From positions 124,001-188,000 of the forward strand of contig CAUJDN010000066.1 of the NCBI GenBank assembly GCA_963169195.1: 64,000 bases of DNA. Reading direction: 5' to 3'. The stretch's first letter is position 1, and each line of letters opens with the position of its first letter. Positions 1-12,748 of this stretch are shown in pieces. The position numbers and the translations under genes are program-made. The notes under the pieces are model-generated. The model ran no database searches and had not been told where the DNA came from. It saw nothing but the letters and a program-made list of their open reading frames with translations. This DNA comes from Acidobacteriota bacterium (GTDB taxonomy: Bacteria; Acidobacteriota; Vicinamibacteria; Vicinamibacterales; UBA2999).

Positions 1-1088
1 TCGCCGAGGCCGAGATCCGACCGCACGTGATGGCGTGGGACAACGCCCAGCACTTTCCGCAGGAACTGCTGCCGAAGCTGGCTGAACTGGGCCTGATGGG
101 CATCCAGTTCCCGGAGGCGTACGGCGGCGCTGCGATGAGCGCCGTGGACTACTGCATCTGCATCGAGGAGCTGGCCCGGGTCGATCCCAGCATTTCCCTG
201 TCGGTCGCGGCGCACAACGGCCTGGGGGCCGCCCACATCGCCCTGTTCGGGAGCGAGGAGCAGAAGCAGCGCTACCTCATGCCGCTGGCCCGGGGCGAGC
301 GCCTGGCGGCCTGGGGACTCACCGAACCGGGCTCCGGCAGCGACGCGTCGGCCATGCGCACGACCGCAGTGCCCGACGGCGACCACTGGGTGCTCAACGG
401 CTCGAAGGCTTTCATCACGCACGGCAAGTCCGGCGACACGATGGTGGTCATGGCCGTCACCGACAGGGCCCTGGGCAGCAAGGGCATCTCGGCCTTCATC
501 GTCGAGCGCGGCACGCCCGGGCTCATCGCCGGCAGGAAGGAAGACAAGCTCGGCATGCGCGCAAGCGAGACCAGCGAAGTCATCCTCGAGAACTGCCGCG
601 TGCCGGGCGCGCAGATGATCGGCGAGGAAGGGCAGGGCTTCATCCAGACGCTGCAGGTGCTCGACGCGGGCCGTATCGGCATCGCGGCGCTGGCTGTCGG
701 CCTGGCCCAGGGGGCCTGGGAGGCGGCGAGAGACTACGCCGCCGAGCGCCGGCAGTTCGGCCGGGCGATCAACACCTTCCAGTCCATTCGCTGGAAGCTG
801 CTCGACAACGCCTCGCGGGTCGAGGCGGCGCGGCTGCTGACCTACCGCGCGGCATGGCTGAAGGACCAGGGGCGAACGACGACACTCGAGTCGTCGATGG
901 CCAAGCTGTACGCCAGCGAGATTGCGGTGCGCGCCTCCGAGGACGGCGTGCAGATCTTCGGCGGGTACGGCTTCGTCAAGGACTACCCGGCCGAGAAGTT
1001 CTTCCGTGACGTCAAGCTCACCACCATCGGCGAAGGCACGAGCGAAGTGCAGCGGCTGGTGATCGCCCGGCGGCTGCTGGCTGCCTGA
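1..1088 (+). CDS. Acyl-CoA dehydrogenase (5' end outside window)
   Basis: FAD-dependent dehydrogenase that introduces the alpha,beta double bond into an acyl-CoA and passes electrons to ETF. The frame is open from base 3 through the GTG at 27 that the ORF track uses, and the residues before it (AEAEIRPHV) look like family sequence, so the true start is upstream of the window. Visible are the flavin/substrate motif [10 protein letters not shown] and the C-terminal signature FGGYGF...IGEGTSEVQ, whose Glu is the usual catalytic base in this family. About 362 codons are visible against a usual 380. meaB follows one base after the stop. The short/branched-chain type is likely from the methylmalonyl context, but substrate cannot be read from sequence. 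Confidence 0.93.
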   Translation, partial: AEAEIRPHVMAWDNAQHFPQELLPKLAELGLMGIQFPEAYGGAAMSAVDYCICIEELARVDPSISLSVAAHNGLGAAHIALFGSEEQKQRYLMPLARGERLAAWGLTEPGSGSDASAMRTTAVPDGDHWVLNGSKAFITHGKSGDTMVVMAVTDRALGSKGISAFIVERGTPGLIAGRKEDKLGMRASETSEVILENCRVPGAQMIGEEGQGFIQTLQVLDAGRIGIAALAVGLAQGAWEAARDYAAERRQFGRAINTFQSIRWKLLDNASRVEAARLLTYRAAWLKDQGRTTTLESSMAKLYASEIAVRASEDGVQIFGGYGFVKDYPAEKFFRDVKLTTIGEGTSEVQRLVIARRLLAA

Positions 1089-1089
1089 C

Positions 1090-2039
<950 letters not shown>

Positions 2040-2043
<4 letters not shown>

Positions 2044-3305
2044 AGGTGTGGATCGATCACGTCGGCATCGCGGTGCAGGACCTGGCGCAGGCGCTGGCGT
2101 TCTACAGGGACGTGCTGGGCCTGCACGTGGAGCCGCCCGAGGAGGTGGCGAGCCAGCGGGTCCGCGCGCACTTCGTGCACCTGGGGCCCTCGTCGCTCGA
2201 ACTGCTGGAGGCCACGGCGCCGGACTCGGGGATCGCGACGTTCGCGGAGAAGCGGGGCCCGGGCCTGCACCACGTGGCCCTGCGCGTCGAGGACATCGAC
2301 GCGGTCCTGGCGCATCTGCGCGCGCGGGGCGTGCGCCTCATCGACACGGTGGCCCGCCCGGGCGCGGAGGGCGCGCGCGTGGCCTTCATCCATCCCTCGG
2401 CCGCGCACGGCGTGCTGGTGGAACTGAAGGAGCCCGCGGCGAAGGTCCGGCGGTTCAGGACGCCCACGCGGCACCTCTTGGGCGACCTCGAGCTCATCAC
2501 GCTGTCGGACGGCTTCTTCCGCCTGGATGGCGGCGCGATGTTCGGCGTGGTGCCGAGGACCTTGTGGGCGTCGCGCCTGCCGCCGGACGACCGCAACCGG
2601 ATCCCGCTCGGCCTGCGCCCGCTGATCGTCCGCGGCGAGCAGACGATGATCATCGACGCCGGATGCGGCGACAAGATGGACGCGAAGAGCGCGGACATCT
2701 ATGGGCTCGAGCGGGCGTCTCATCTGGATCACGCGCTGGCCGAGGCCGGGCTGGGCGTCGAGGACATCGACATCGCGCTGGCCAGCCACCTGCACTTCGA
2801 CCACGTGGGGGGCTTCACGGTGCGCGACGGCGACGGGCGCATCGTGCCCCGGTTTCCGCGGGCCCGCTACGTCGCCCATCGCGGGGAATGGGAGGACGCC
2901 ACGCATCCGCACGAGCGGAACCGCGCGAGCTACCTGCCGGAGAACTTCGTGCCGCTGCAGGAGGCCGGCGTGCTGTCGCTGGTGGACGATGGCGCCGAGA
3001 TCATGCCGGGCGTCCGCTATCGCCGGAGCGGCGGCCACACGGCGCACCACCAGGTCGTCATGATCGAGTCGGGTGGCGCCACGGCGGTGTTCACGGCCGA
3101 CATGTATCCGACGTCCGCGCACGTGCCGGACCCGTGGGTGATGGGCTACGACCTCTACCCGATGGACACGCTGGGCTTCAAACGGGCCTTCGCCCGCGAG
3201 GCCGTGGACCGCGAGTACCTCGTCTTCTTCGAGCACGATCCGTCGATCGCGGCGGGTGTCATCCGCGAGTCCGGCGGCCGGCGGACCGTGGAACGCATCA
3301 TCTAG
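2040..3305 (+). CDS. Methylmalonyl-CoA epimerase fused to metallo-beta-lactamase-fold hydrolase
   Basis: A single 421-aa frame. Residues 1-130 are a vicinal-oxygen-chelate epimerase domain (start WIDHVGIAV, GLHHVALRVED, end LVELK); His7, one of His77/78 and Glu128 fit the metal-ligand positions of methylmalonyl-CoA epimerase. After a short linker, residues 148-421 form an MBL-fold hydrolase with HLHFDH (His250, His252, Asp254, His255), SGGHTAHH and a later TADMYP segment. No stop separates the halves, and I see no ATG for the second half at the boundary. The ORF track begins at 1749, but the ATG at 2040 overlapping the meaB stop is the natural start. The epimerase interconverts (2S)- and (2R)-methylmalonyl-CoA; the MBL substrate is unknown. 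Confidence 0.88.
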
Positions 3306-3317
3306 CCAGGGGAGCGC

Positions 3318-4178
<861 letters not shown>

Positions 4179-4195
4179 ATGCCAGGATGGGCGCC

Positions 4196-5134
4196 ATGCA
4201 ACTGATCGTCACGGGCTCGATCGCGTTCGACTACCTGATGTCCTTTCCCGGAAGGTTCACCGAGCACTTCCTTCCGGAACACATGGACCGTGTCTCGCTC
4301 AGTTTCCTCGTGGACTCGATGGACAAGCGGCGCGGGGGCTGCGCCCCCAACATCGCCTACACGCTGGCCCTGCTGGGCGAGCGGCCCCGGCTGATGGCCA
4401 CGGCCGGACAGGACTTCGCGGACTACCGGCACTGGATGGAGGGCGCCGGCATCGACACCTCGCTGGTGCGGGTGATCGACGGGAGGTTCTGCGCGTCGTT
4501 CTTCTGCAGCACCGACCAGCACAACAGCCAGATCGCGTCCTTCTACACCGGCGCGATGGCCAACGCCGCGGAACTGTCGTTCCGCGGGCTGGACGGGCTG
4601 GGCGCCGACACGCTCGTGATCATCGCGCCGAACGATCCGTCGGCGATGGTGCAGTACGCGGAGGAGTGCAGCACGATGGGCCTCCGCTACATCTGGGATC
4701 CGGGTCAGCAGTGCGCGCGCATGGCGGGCGACCAGCTGAAGGACGGCATCGTCGGCGCGTTCATGGTGATCTGCAACGATTACGAGTTCGAGCTGATCCG
4801 GCAGAAGACGGGCATGGGGGAGCAGGACGTGCTGGCGCACGCGCCGCTGCTGGTCGTGACCAGGGGCGAGCACGGGTCGACGGTCCATACCCGCGGCGGC
4901 GCCGTCGACGTGCCCGCCGTCACGCCGGATCGCATCGAGGACCCCACCGGTGTGGGGGACGCCTTCCGGGGCGGCTTCATGAAGGGGCTGGCCCTGGGCG
5001 CCAGCTACGAAGTCTGCGCGCGCTTCGGCAGCGTCGCCGCCACCTACGCGCTCGAGCACCTGGGCGGAACCTACCACGCCTACACGTGGGACGAGTTCAA
5101 GGCCCGCTACGAGCAGCACTTCGGGGCCCTCTGA
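4196..5134 (+). CDS. PfkB-family carbohydrate/nucleoside kinase
   Basis: Ribokinase/adenosine-kinase fold phosphotransferase. The 312-aa product has the glycine-rich substrate lid GGCAPNIAYTLALLG near the N-terminus and the C-terminal anion-hole motif DPTGVGDAFRGGF, whose Asp is the catalytic base in this family. The long tracked frame (2048-5134) is a shadow of earlier genes. Candidate starts are ATG 4187 and ATG 4196; I prefer 4196 because AGGATGGG sits at the right distance. It follows mtnP by 17 bp. Adenosine, ribose or methylthioribose derivatives are possible substrates; the mtnP neighbour favours a nucleoside-salvage role, which is inference. Confidence 0.87.
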   Translation: MQLIVTGSIAFDYLMSFPGRFTEHFLPEHMDRVSLSFLVDSMDKRRGGCAPNIAYTLALLGERPRLMATAGQDFADYRHWMEGAGIDTSLVRVIDGRFCASFFCSTDQHNSQIASFYTGAMANAAELSFRGLDGLGADTLVIIAPNDPSAMVQYAEECSTMGLRYIWDPGQQCARMAGDQLKDGIVGAFMVICNDYEFELIRQKTGMGEQDVLAHAPLLVVTRGEHGSTVHTRGGAVDVPAVTPDRIEDPTGVGDAFRGGFMKGLALGASYEVCARFGSVAATYALEHLGGTYHAYTWDEFKARYEQHFGAL

Positions 5135-5139
5135 CGTAG

Positions 5140-5445
5140 ACCCCGGCGACGATCCTCGCGAACGTCGCCTGCTGGAGATTCCACGCGGTCTCGAGCAATC
5201 GGACCTGCGCGTCGCTGAGCTCGGTTCGCCATCGAACGACTCGCCCGGTTGGCCCGGACCTCGACGCGCGCCTTCATGCCGGCGCGCGGCCGGCCGGCCT
5301 GCAACTCGGACATGCCCGCCTCGAGCGCCATCTGCCGCAGGTCGGCCACGACCACTACCGGCCGATCACCCGGGATGGCCCCGGCGTCTTCGTTGCGCTC
5401 GACGATCGAGCCGGTCAGTGATCGTGGCGTCGCGCTGCACCTCAC
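5140..5445 (-). pseudogene. Possible decayed reading frame between pfkB and tetR
   Basis: This gap of about 320 bp has no convincing intact gene. On the minus strand, one frame reads protein-like sequence with a hydrophobic strand (GDRPVVVVADLRQMALEAG), and after a frame change near 5235 another reads LSDAQVRLLETAWNLQQATF. Together they look like one short coding sequence broken by a frameshift. I do not recognise the family. It could be a real small gene with a sequencing error, or chance coding-like bias in GC-rich DNA. Confidence 0.25.
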
Positions 5446-5458
5446 GGGCGCGGCGACG

Positions 5459-6148
5459 TTACGGTTCATGGACGGGAACGCCGACGGCGGACGCGACAGG
5501 ACCGTCGGCACAGCACTCGCGGGGGTGGAAGGTGAGGGGGTGGCCGGACTCGAGGCCGGTGAGAATCGAATCGAGGACGTCACGGGCCAGCAGATCGGCG
5601 TCCTCGCCGGGCGCGAGCCGCTGGCACAGGCGGAGCACGGATGGACCCACCAGCGCGCCCCAGAGCACGTGCATGGCCGCGCATGGATTCACCGCCGGTG
5701 GGAGTTCACCCGCATCCACGGCTCGCTGCAGTCCCTCGGTGGCGTTGGTCAGCAGGGCCTGGAGGATCTCGAACCCTTCCCAGCCCTCGGTGATCGCGGG
5801 GACCGATCGGTCCACGAACATCAGTTCGAAATACGCCGGCTGTTCCTTCGAGAACTCGTAGAATGCCCACCATCCGGCGCGGACCTCGTCGAGCGGGGAC
5901 CCGTGGCCGAGAGCCGACTTCACCTTCGAGTCGAGCAGGCGGAACCCGTCCTCAGCCAGGGCCAGATAGATGTCGTCCTTGCCTGCGAAGTAGCTGTAGA
6001 TGGCGGCGGGGCTGTACTCGATGCGCTCGGCGATCTTCCGGATGGAGACGTTACGATAGCCTTCACTGGTGAAGAGGTCCCGCGCGGCGTCCAGGATGGA
6101 CTGCCGGACGGCCTGCCTCTCCCGGTCCTGGCGTTCCTTGATCCCCAT
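5459..6148 (-). CDS. TetR/AcrR family transcriptional regulator
   Basis: 229-aa repressor-type regulator. Residues 10-60 form the TetR helix-turn-helix (ILDAARDLFTSEGY, IRKIAERIEYSPAAIYSYF). The rest is an all-helical ligand/dimerisation region with a WWAFYEFSKEQPAYFELMF segment common in WHG-type TetR C-terminal domains. It is divergent from the DUF2085 gene; the 65-bp intergenic stretch contains a short inverted pair GTTC-AGG-GAAC that could be an operator, though the arms are only 4 bp. Ligand and targets cannot be told from sequence; the adjacent membrane-protein genes are candidates. Confidence 0.92.
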   Translation of the reverse strand: MGIKERQDRERQAVRQSILDAARDLFTSEGYRNVSIRKIAERIEYSPAAIYSYFAGKDDIYLALAEDGFRLLDSKVKSALGHGSPLDEVRAGWWAFYEFSKEQPAYFELMFVDRSVPAITEGWEGFEILQALLTNATEGLQRAVDAGELPPAVNPCAAMHVLWGALVGPSVLRLCQRLAPGEDADLLARDVLDSILTGLESGHPLTFHPRECCADGPVASAVGVPVHEP

Positions 6149-6213
6149 GGCTCTGATTTAACGGTGTTCAGGGAACTAACGCCATTAGACGGCAACGTTT
6201 GGAGACAGGTTCC

Positions 6214-6675
6214 ATGACCGCCAGAAACAGGGGACTCGGGGCGGCACTGGCGCTCGCGGTGCCCGCCTGGGCCGCCGGCCTCGCGCTCGCACCCTGTGTG
6301 GCCCGGGTCTCCCGGGCCGCCGGGGGCGTGCTCTACGTCATCGGATCGCTCATCTGTCACCAGCGACCCGAGCGGTCGTTCTCCCTGTCGGGAGCGCAGG
6401 TGCCGGTCTGCGCCCGGTGCGAGGGGCTCTACATCGGGGCGGCCGTCGGTGTGCTGGTGTGGACCTGGCTCTGGCGTGGACGCACCCGCCCGTGGCCCCG
6501 CGTCGGGGCGCTGGCGCTGCTGGCGGTGAGCGCGGTGCCGACCGCGGTGACGGTGGCGACCGCGGTGACGGGCTTAGGGGATCCGCCCAACGCATGGCGA
6601 TTCGGCCTGGCTCTTCCCCTCGGCCTCTCCGGGGGACTGATCGTCGGGGCGGTCGTCTCGGAACACCTGAAGTAA
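6214..6675 (+). CDS. DUF2085 family membrane protein
   Basis: 153-aa integral membrane protein of unknown function. The family signature is clear: GSLICHQRPERSFSLSGAQVP followed by CARCEGLYIG, with a conserved Cys-His pair and a CxxC that could bind metal or be redox active. Three or four hydrophobic segments are visible. The tracked frame starts at TTG 6199, but ATG 6214 is better because GGAGACAGG lies just upstream. It is the first gene of a run of four small membrane proteins on the plus strand. Confidence 0.85.
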   Translation: MTARNRGLGAALALAVPAWAAGLALAPCVARVSRAAGGVLYVIGSLICHQRPERSFSLSGAQVPVCARCEGLYIGAAVGVLVWTWLWRGRTRPWPRVGALALLAVSAVPTAVTVATAVTGLGDPPNAWRFGLALPLGLSGGLIVGAVVSEHLK

Positions 6676-6678
6676 ACT
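6673..6678 (+). promoter_or_regulatory. Possible -10 element (TAAACT)
   Basis: TAAACT overlaps the stop codon of the DUF2085 gene and ends 8 nt before the GTG of the next gene, a spacing seen repeatedly in this window. No -35 match is seen, and chance occurrence is quite possible. Confidence 0.2.
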
Positions 6679-6686
6679 GCTCTGTC

Positions 6687-7046
6687 GTGCCTCCCGTCGT
6701 CGTCTGGCTGGCCTCCTGGCTGGTGCCCGGGGCCGGACACTTCCTGCTGGGCCGCCGCCAGAAGGGCCTGGTATTTTTTCTGGCCCTCCCCGTCATGTTC
6801 GCGGTCGGCCTGGCCCTCGACGGCCGCCTGTTTCCGTTCGAGTTCTCGCAGCCCCTGGTCGGCCTGGCCGCTCTCGCCAACCTCGGGATAGGGCTCCCCT
6901 ACGTAGTGGCCTCGACCCTCGGGCTGGGCCAGGGCATCGTGACGGCCGTGAACTATGAGTACGGGAACGCCTTCCTCATCGTGTCCGGCCTTCTGAACAT
7001 GCTCGTCGCTCTCGACGCCTATGACGTGCGCCTCGGGAGGAAGTGA
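6687..7046 (+). CDS. Small multi-spanning membrane protein (DUF6677-like)
   Basis: 119-aa protein starting at GTG 6687, taken from the longer tracked frame 6417-7046, whose N-terminal part overlaps DUF2085 and is not protein-like. It opens with a WLVPGAGHFLLGRRQKGLVFF motif, the pattern of TM2/DUF6677-type proteins in which a glycine-rich helix is followed by a basic loop, and has about three hydrophobic segments. Function unknown. It lies 11 bp after DUF2085 and 6 bp before a second tiny membrane protein. Confidence 0.75.
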   Translation: MPPVVVWLASWLVPGAGHFLLGRRQKGLVFFLALPVMFAVGLALDGRLFPFEFSQPLVGLAALANLGIGLPYVVASTLGLGQGIVTAVNYEYGNAFLIVSGLLNMLVALDAYDVRLGRK

Positions 7047-7052
7047 TCCGCC

Positions 7053-7226
7053 ATGACGACGCACCTCGGGTTGATGGCGCTCTTCTCGTTCTTCGTCGCC
7101 CTCGTGTTCGCCATGATTGGCCGCGACCAACCGCGGGACCAGCTGATCCTCGGGCTGAAGTTCTTCGGCGGCTTCATCGGGGCCGGCATCATCCTGGGCT
7201 GGCTGATGTACCCGCTGCCGTTCTAG
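7053..7226 (+). CDS. 57-aa membrane protein, absent from ORF track
   Basis: A short frame below the track length cutoff: ATG 7053 to TAG 7224-7226. It encodes two hydrophobic segments (LMALFSFFVALVFAMIG and FFGGFIGAGIILGWLMY) joined by a charged loop RDQPRDQ, so a two-helix hairpin protein is predicted. AGGAAG lies upstream at Shine-Dalgarno distance. It sits neatly between the DUF6677-like gene and the VanZ-like gene, with little overlap and the same codon bias. Function unknown; a partner subunit of the neighbouring membrane proteins is possible. Confidence 0.7.
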   Translation: MTTHLGLMALFSFFVALVFAMIGRDQPRDQLILGLKFFGGFIGAGIILGWLMYPLPF

Positions 7227-7241
7227 TCGCACCCGCCCTGC

Positions 7242-7604
7242 ATGCTGGTGACACTCTGGGGCCCTGTCGCGGCCTACATGGCCGCCATCTTCGCGCTCTC
7301 CTCCCAGGCCACGCCGCCCGGAGCATCGCTGACGCCCGACTGGGTGCAACATGGAGTTGCCTACGCCGGCCTGTCGCTGGTGAGCCTGCGCGCGACCGCG
7401 GGCGGCCGGTGGTCGGGTGTCGGCGGCGGGTCGGTCCTGCTGGCCTGGGGCATCGCGGTGCTGTACGGCGTGAGCGATGAGTGGCACCAGTCGTTCGTGC
7501 CGGGGCGAATGGCCGACGTGCGCGATGTCATCGCGGACGCCTTGGGCGCGGCGCTCGGGCTGGCCGCCGGGTGGGCGTGGAGTATCATCAAACGGCCATC
7601 ATGA
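7242..7604 (+). CDS. VanZ-like family membrane protein
   Basis: 120-aa protein with three to four transmembrane segments. The VanZ signature is present as LYGVSDEWHQSFVPGRMADVRDVIADALGA, with conserved acidic and His residues. VanZ-like proteins are widespread, named after a teicoplanin-resistance accessory gene, and most have no known biochemical role, so no resistance is claimed here. The stop overlaps the ATG of the following enoyl-CoA hydratase by 4 bp (ATGA). Confidence 0.87.
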   Translation: MLVTLWGPVAAYMAAIFALSSQATPPGASLTPDWVQHGVAYAGLSLVSLRATAGGRWSGVGGGSVLLAWGIAVLYGVSDEWHQSFVPGRMADVRDVIADALGAALGLAAGWAWSIIKRPS

Positions 7605-8383
7605 CCTTTGACAACCTGCTGCTCGAGCGCGACGGCGCGGTCGCGATCCTCACCTTCAATCGCCCGAAGGTCTTGAACGCCCTCAACGCGGCGACGCTCG
7701 GCGAGCTCGAGACGGCGCTCCGCGCGTTGCAGTCGGATGACGAGGTGCGCGCGATCGTGCTGAGCGGGGCCGGAGAGAAGGCGTTCGTTGCCGGCGCCGA
7801 CATCAACGAGCTGGCCGTTCTCACGCCTGCTCAGGGCAAGGAGCATGCGAGGCACGGGCAACGGATCTTCGATCTCATCGAGCAGCTTGGGAAACCCGTC
7901 ATCGCCGCGATCAACGGGTTCGCGCTCGGCGGCGGCTGCGAGCTGGCCATGGCGTGCACGCTGCGCGTGGCCGCGGACACGGCGCGGCTCGGCCAGCCGG
8001 AGATCAACCTGGGCATTATCCCCGGCTACGGGGGCAGCCAGCGGCTGCCGCGCCTGGTCGGGAAGGGGCGGGCGCTCGAGATCCTGCTGACCGGCGACAT
8101 GGTCAGCGCCCAGCGCGCGTACGAGATCGGCCTGGTGAACCAGGTGGTCCCGGCGGCGGAGCTGATGGCGGCGGCGAGGACGCTGGCCGCGACACTGGCG
8201 GGCAAAGCCCCGATTGCGACGCGCTACATCCTTGAGGCCGTGAACCAGGGGCTCGACATGCCGCTCGCCCAGGCGCAGTTCCTCGAAACCGCGCTGTTCG
8301 GGGCGATCGCCTCCACCGAGGACACCAGGGAGGGCACGTCCGCCTTCCTGGAGAAGCGGAAGGCGACCTGGAAGGGGCGCTAG
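7601..8383 (+). CDS. Enoyl-CoA hydratase/isomerase (crotonase)
   Basis: 260-aa crotonase-fold enzyme, probably hydrating trans-2-enoyl-CoA in beta-oxidation. Oxyanion-hole segments AGADINEL and GFALGGGCELAMAC are present. The two catalytic Glu positions of hydratases are both occupied (Glu in CELAM and in GQPEINLG), which supports hydratase over other crotonase activities. The start ATG 7601 overlaps the VanZ stop; the tracked frame from 7481 is extended. ribH starts one base after the stop. Confidence 0.93.
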   Translation: MTFDNLLLERDGAVAILTFNRPKVLNALNAATLGELETALRALQSDDEVRAIVLSGAGEKAFVAGADINELAVLTPAQGKEHARHGQRIFDLIEQLGKPVIAAINGFALGGGCELAMACTLRVAADTARLGQPEINLGIIPGYGGSQRLPRLVGKGRALEILLTGDMVSAQRAYEIGLVNQVVPAAELMAAARTLAATLAGKAPIATRYILEAVNQGLDMPLAQAQFLETALFGAIASTEDTREGTSAFLEKRKATWKGR

Positions 8384-8384
8384 C

Positions 8385-8822
8385 GTGCGCATCGCGATCG
8401 TCGTCGCACGGTTCAACGACTTCGTGACCGAACGCCTGCTCGCCGGGGCCCGGGCCGGGCTGACCGATGCCGGCCTCGCCGACGGCGATGTCGAGGTGTG
8501 GTGGGTGCCGGGCGCCTTCGAGATCCCGCTGGCGGCCGAGTGCGTCGCCGCGAGCGGGCGCGTCTCGGCCGTCGTCTGCCTGGGGTGCCTCATCAAGGGC
8601 GCGACGCCGCACTTCGAGTACATCGCCTCGGCCTGCGCGCATGGCATCATGGCCGCGGCGTCGAAGACACGCATCCCGATGTCGTTCGGCGTGCTGACGA
8701 CCACCTCGGCGGAGGAGGCGCTGGAGCGCGCCGTCGAGGGACGCGGCAACAAAGGCCGCGAGGCCGCGGAGGCTGCGCTCGAGATGGCCCGGCTGGTGGC
8801 GGCGTCGGGAGACGCGCGATGA
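8385..8822 (+). CDS. ribH: 6,7-dimethyl-8-ribityllumazine synthase
   Basis: Condenses 5-amino-6-ribitylaminouracil with dihydroxybutanone phosphate in riboflavin biosynthesis. The 145-aa product has the family motifs VARFND, VPGAFEIPLA, GCLIKGATPHFEYI (catalytic His) and NKGREAAEAALEM. Starts at GTG 8385. It overlaps nusB by 4 bp, the common ribH-nusB arrangement. No FMN riboswitch is seen upstream, as expected for an internal gene. Confidence 0.96.
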   Translation: MRIAIVVARFNDFVTERLLAGARAGLTDAGLADGDVEVWWVPGAFEIPLAAECVAASGRVSAVVCLGCLIKGATPHFEYIASACAHGIMAAASKTRIPMSFGVLTTTSAEEALERAVEGRGNKGREAAEAALEMARLVAASGDAR

Positions 8823-9280
8823 GCGACGGGGCGGAGCGATGGGCCGGCCGGCGCCAGGCGCGTGCGGGTGCCCTGCAGGCGTTGTACGAAGTCGAGGTGG
8901 GCGGCCTCACGCTGGCCGAGGCGCTCGGCGTGCTCGACCGGGTGGGCGAGCCCGAGGCGCCGGCGCTCGGCGAGGCGGATCGGGCCTTTGCGGTCCAGCT
9001 GGCGCGGGGCGTGATGGAGAGCCGGGCGGATCTGGACGAGCGGATCGGGGCCGCCGCGCGGCACTGGCGCGTGGAGCGCATGGCCATTCTCGATCGCCTC
9101 GTGCTGTGCCTGGCCGTGCACGAGTGGCTGGCCCACCCGAAGACGCCTCCGCGCGTGGTCATGAACGAGGCCATCGAGCTCGCCCGTGCGTACAGCGGTG
9201 AAGACGCCGCGAAGTTCGTGAACGGCGTGCTCGATGGCGCCTATCGCGCCCTGAAGGACGCGGGCAAGGTCGTCGAGTAG
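8819..9280 (+). CDS. nusB: Transcription antitermination factor NusB
   Basis: RNA-binding factor acting with NusE (S10) on boxA RNA in rRNA antitermination. The 153-aa helical protein has the N-terminal GRRQARAGALQALYEVE arginine-rich patch and the C-terminal VVMNEAIELARAYSGEDAAKFVNGVLD motif. The ATG at 8819 overlaps the ribH stop (ATGA); the tracked frame starting at 8498 is an upstream extension. lysS follows after 31 bp. Confidence 0.95.
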   Translation: MSDGAERWAGRRQARAGALQALYEVEVGGLTLAEALGVLDRVGEPEAPALGEADRAFAVQLARGVMESRADLDERIGAAARHWRVERMAILDRLVLCLAVHEWLAHPKTPPRVVMNEAIELARAYSGEDAAKFVNGVLDGAYRALKDAGKVVE

Positions 9281-9311
9281 CGCGGCGCCGTCGAGCGAGG
9301 AGAGGGGTCGA

Positions 9312-10814
<1,503 letters not shown>

Positions 10815-10816
10815 CC

Positions 10817-12040
10817 ATGCCCTTCGAGCTGCAGATCGCGCTGCGATACCTGATGGCCAAGCGCCGGCAGGTGTTCATTTCCGTGATCTCGCTGGTGTCC
10901 ACCGTTGGCGTCACGGTTGGCGTCATGGCCCTCGTCATCGCCCTCGCACTGATGACCGGGCTGCAGGGCGAGCTGCGCGACCGTATCCTCGGCTCGTCCG
11001 CGCACGTGTACGTGTGGAAGCCGAGCGGCTTGACGGACTACCACGCGGAGGTCGAGAGGATGAAGGCCATGCCGGGCGTCCACGGTGCGGCCCCGGCGCT
11101 GCTCGGCAAGGCCCTCGTGACCAGTGACAAGGGCGAGAGCTTCATCACGGTCAAGGGAATCGACCCGGCGCTCGAAGGCGAGGTGACCGACATCCGCCGG
11201 TCGATGACCGCAGGGGCCGTCGAGGACCTGCGCCCGGCGACGGAGGAGGCGTTTGCCGGCATCCTCATCGGCCGGGACCTGAGCGGCACGCTCAGCGCCT
11301 TCCCGGGCGACGTCATCACGCTCGTGACGCCGCAGGGGTCGCTCTCGCCCATGGGGCTGATGCCCCGGCAGCGGCGCGTGCGCATCGCCGGCACTTTCCA
11401 GCTCGGTCTCTTCGAATTCGACCACGCATATGGCTTCGTCGACCTCGACACCGCCTACCGCATCACCGGGCAGGACCGGCCCGACCACCTCGAGATCCGC
11501 GTGACCGACATCTACGACGCGCCAGGCGTGGCCGATGCCATCCAGGAACGGCTGGGCACGGACTACATCACCCAGGACTGGACCGACATGAACCAGTCGC
11601 TCTACTCGGCGCTCTGGCTGGAGAAGATCGCGATGGGCATCGGCATCGGCCTCATCGTGATGGTGGCGGCGCTCAACATCGTGGCCTCCCTGGTCCTGCT
11701 GGTGATGGAGAAGACGCGGGACATCGCCATCCTGAAGACCATGGGCGCCTCTGCGCGCAGCGTGATGCTGATCTTCCTGATGCAGGGGATGATCATCGGC
11801 GTGGTGGGCACCCTCGTGGGGGCGTCGATGGGCGCCCTCATCGCCAACCTGCTCGATCGCTATCGCCTCATCAGCATCCCGAGCGACGTGTACCAGGTGA
11901 CGTATCTCCCGTTCAAGCTGTTGCCCGGGGATCTCGTCACCGTCGTGGCCGGCGCCGTCATCGTCTGCTTCCTGGCCACGCTGTACCCCTCGCGCCAGGC
12001 CGCCCGCCTCGATCCGGCGCAGGCCCTCCGGTACGAGTAG
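10817..12040 (+). CDS. ABC transporter permease, LolC/LolE family
   Basis: 407-aa inner-membrane subunit of a lipoprotein-releasing transporter. The N-terminal RYLMAKRRQVFISVISLVSTVGV is the characteristic LolC/E start, followed by one transmembrane helix, a large periplasmic (MacB-like) domain of about 220 residues and three C-terminal helices in an FtsX fold. Only one permease is present next to lolD, so the complex may use a homodimer (LolF type) rather than LolC plus LolE. Predicted role: extract outer-membrane lipoproteins from the inner membrane. Confidence 0.9.
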   Translation: MPFELQIALRYLMAKRRQVFISVISLVSTVGVTVGVMALVIALALMTGLQGELRDRILGSSAHVYVWKPSGLTDYHAEVERMKAMPGVHGAAPALLGKALVTSDKGESFITVKGIDPALEGEVTDIRRSMTAGAVEDLRPATEEAFAGILIGRDLSGTLSAFPGDVITLVTPQGSLSPMGLMPRQRRVRIAGTFQLGLFEFDHAYGFVDLDTAYRITGQDRPDHLEIRVTDIYDAPGVADAIQERLGTDYITQDWTDMNQSLYSALWLEKIAMGIGIGLIVMVAALNIVASLVLLVMEKTRDIAILKTMGASARSVMLIFLMQGMIIGVVGTLVGASMGALIANLLDRYRLISIPSDVYQVTYLPFKLLPGDLVTVVAGAVIVCFLATLYPSRQAARLDPAQALRYE

Positions 12041-12048
12041 CCGCCGCC

Positions 12049-12726
<678 letters not shown>

Positions 12727-12748
12727 ATGGCCGGGAACAGGCACCTCC

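Noticed and set aside
6160-6185. TetR operator in the tetR-DUF2085 gap
   Set aside because: Only a 4-bp inverted pair (GTTC-AGG-GAAC) is present; too weak to list as a feature.
7242-7604. Glycopeptide resistance gene because of VanZ similarity
   Set aside because: VanZ-like proteins are widespread with no resistance role, and no van genes are nearby.
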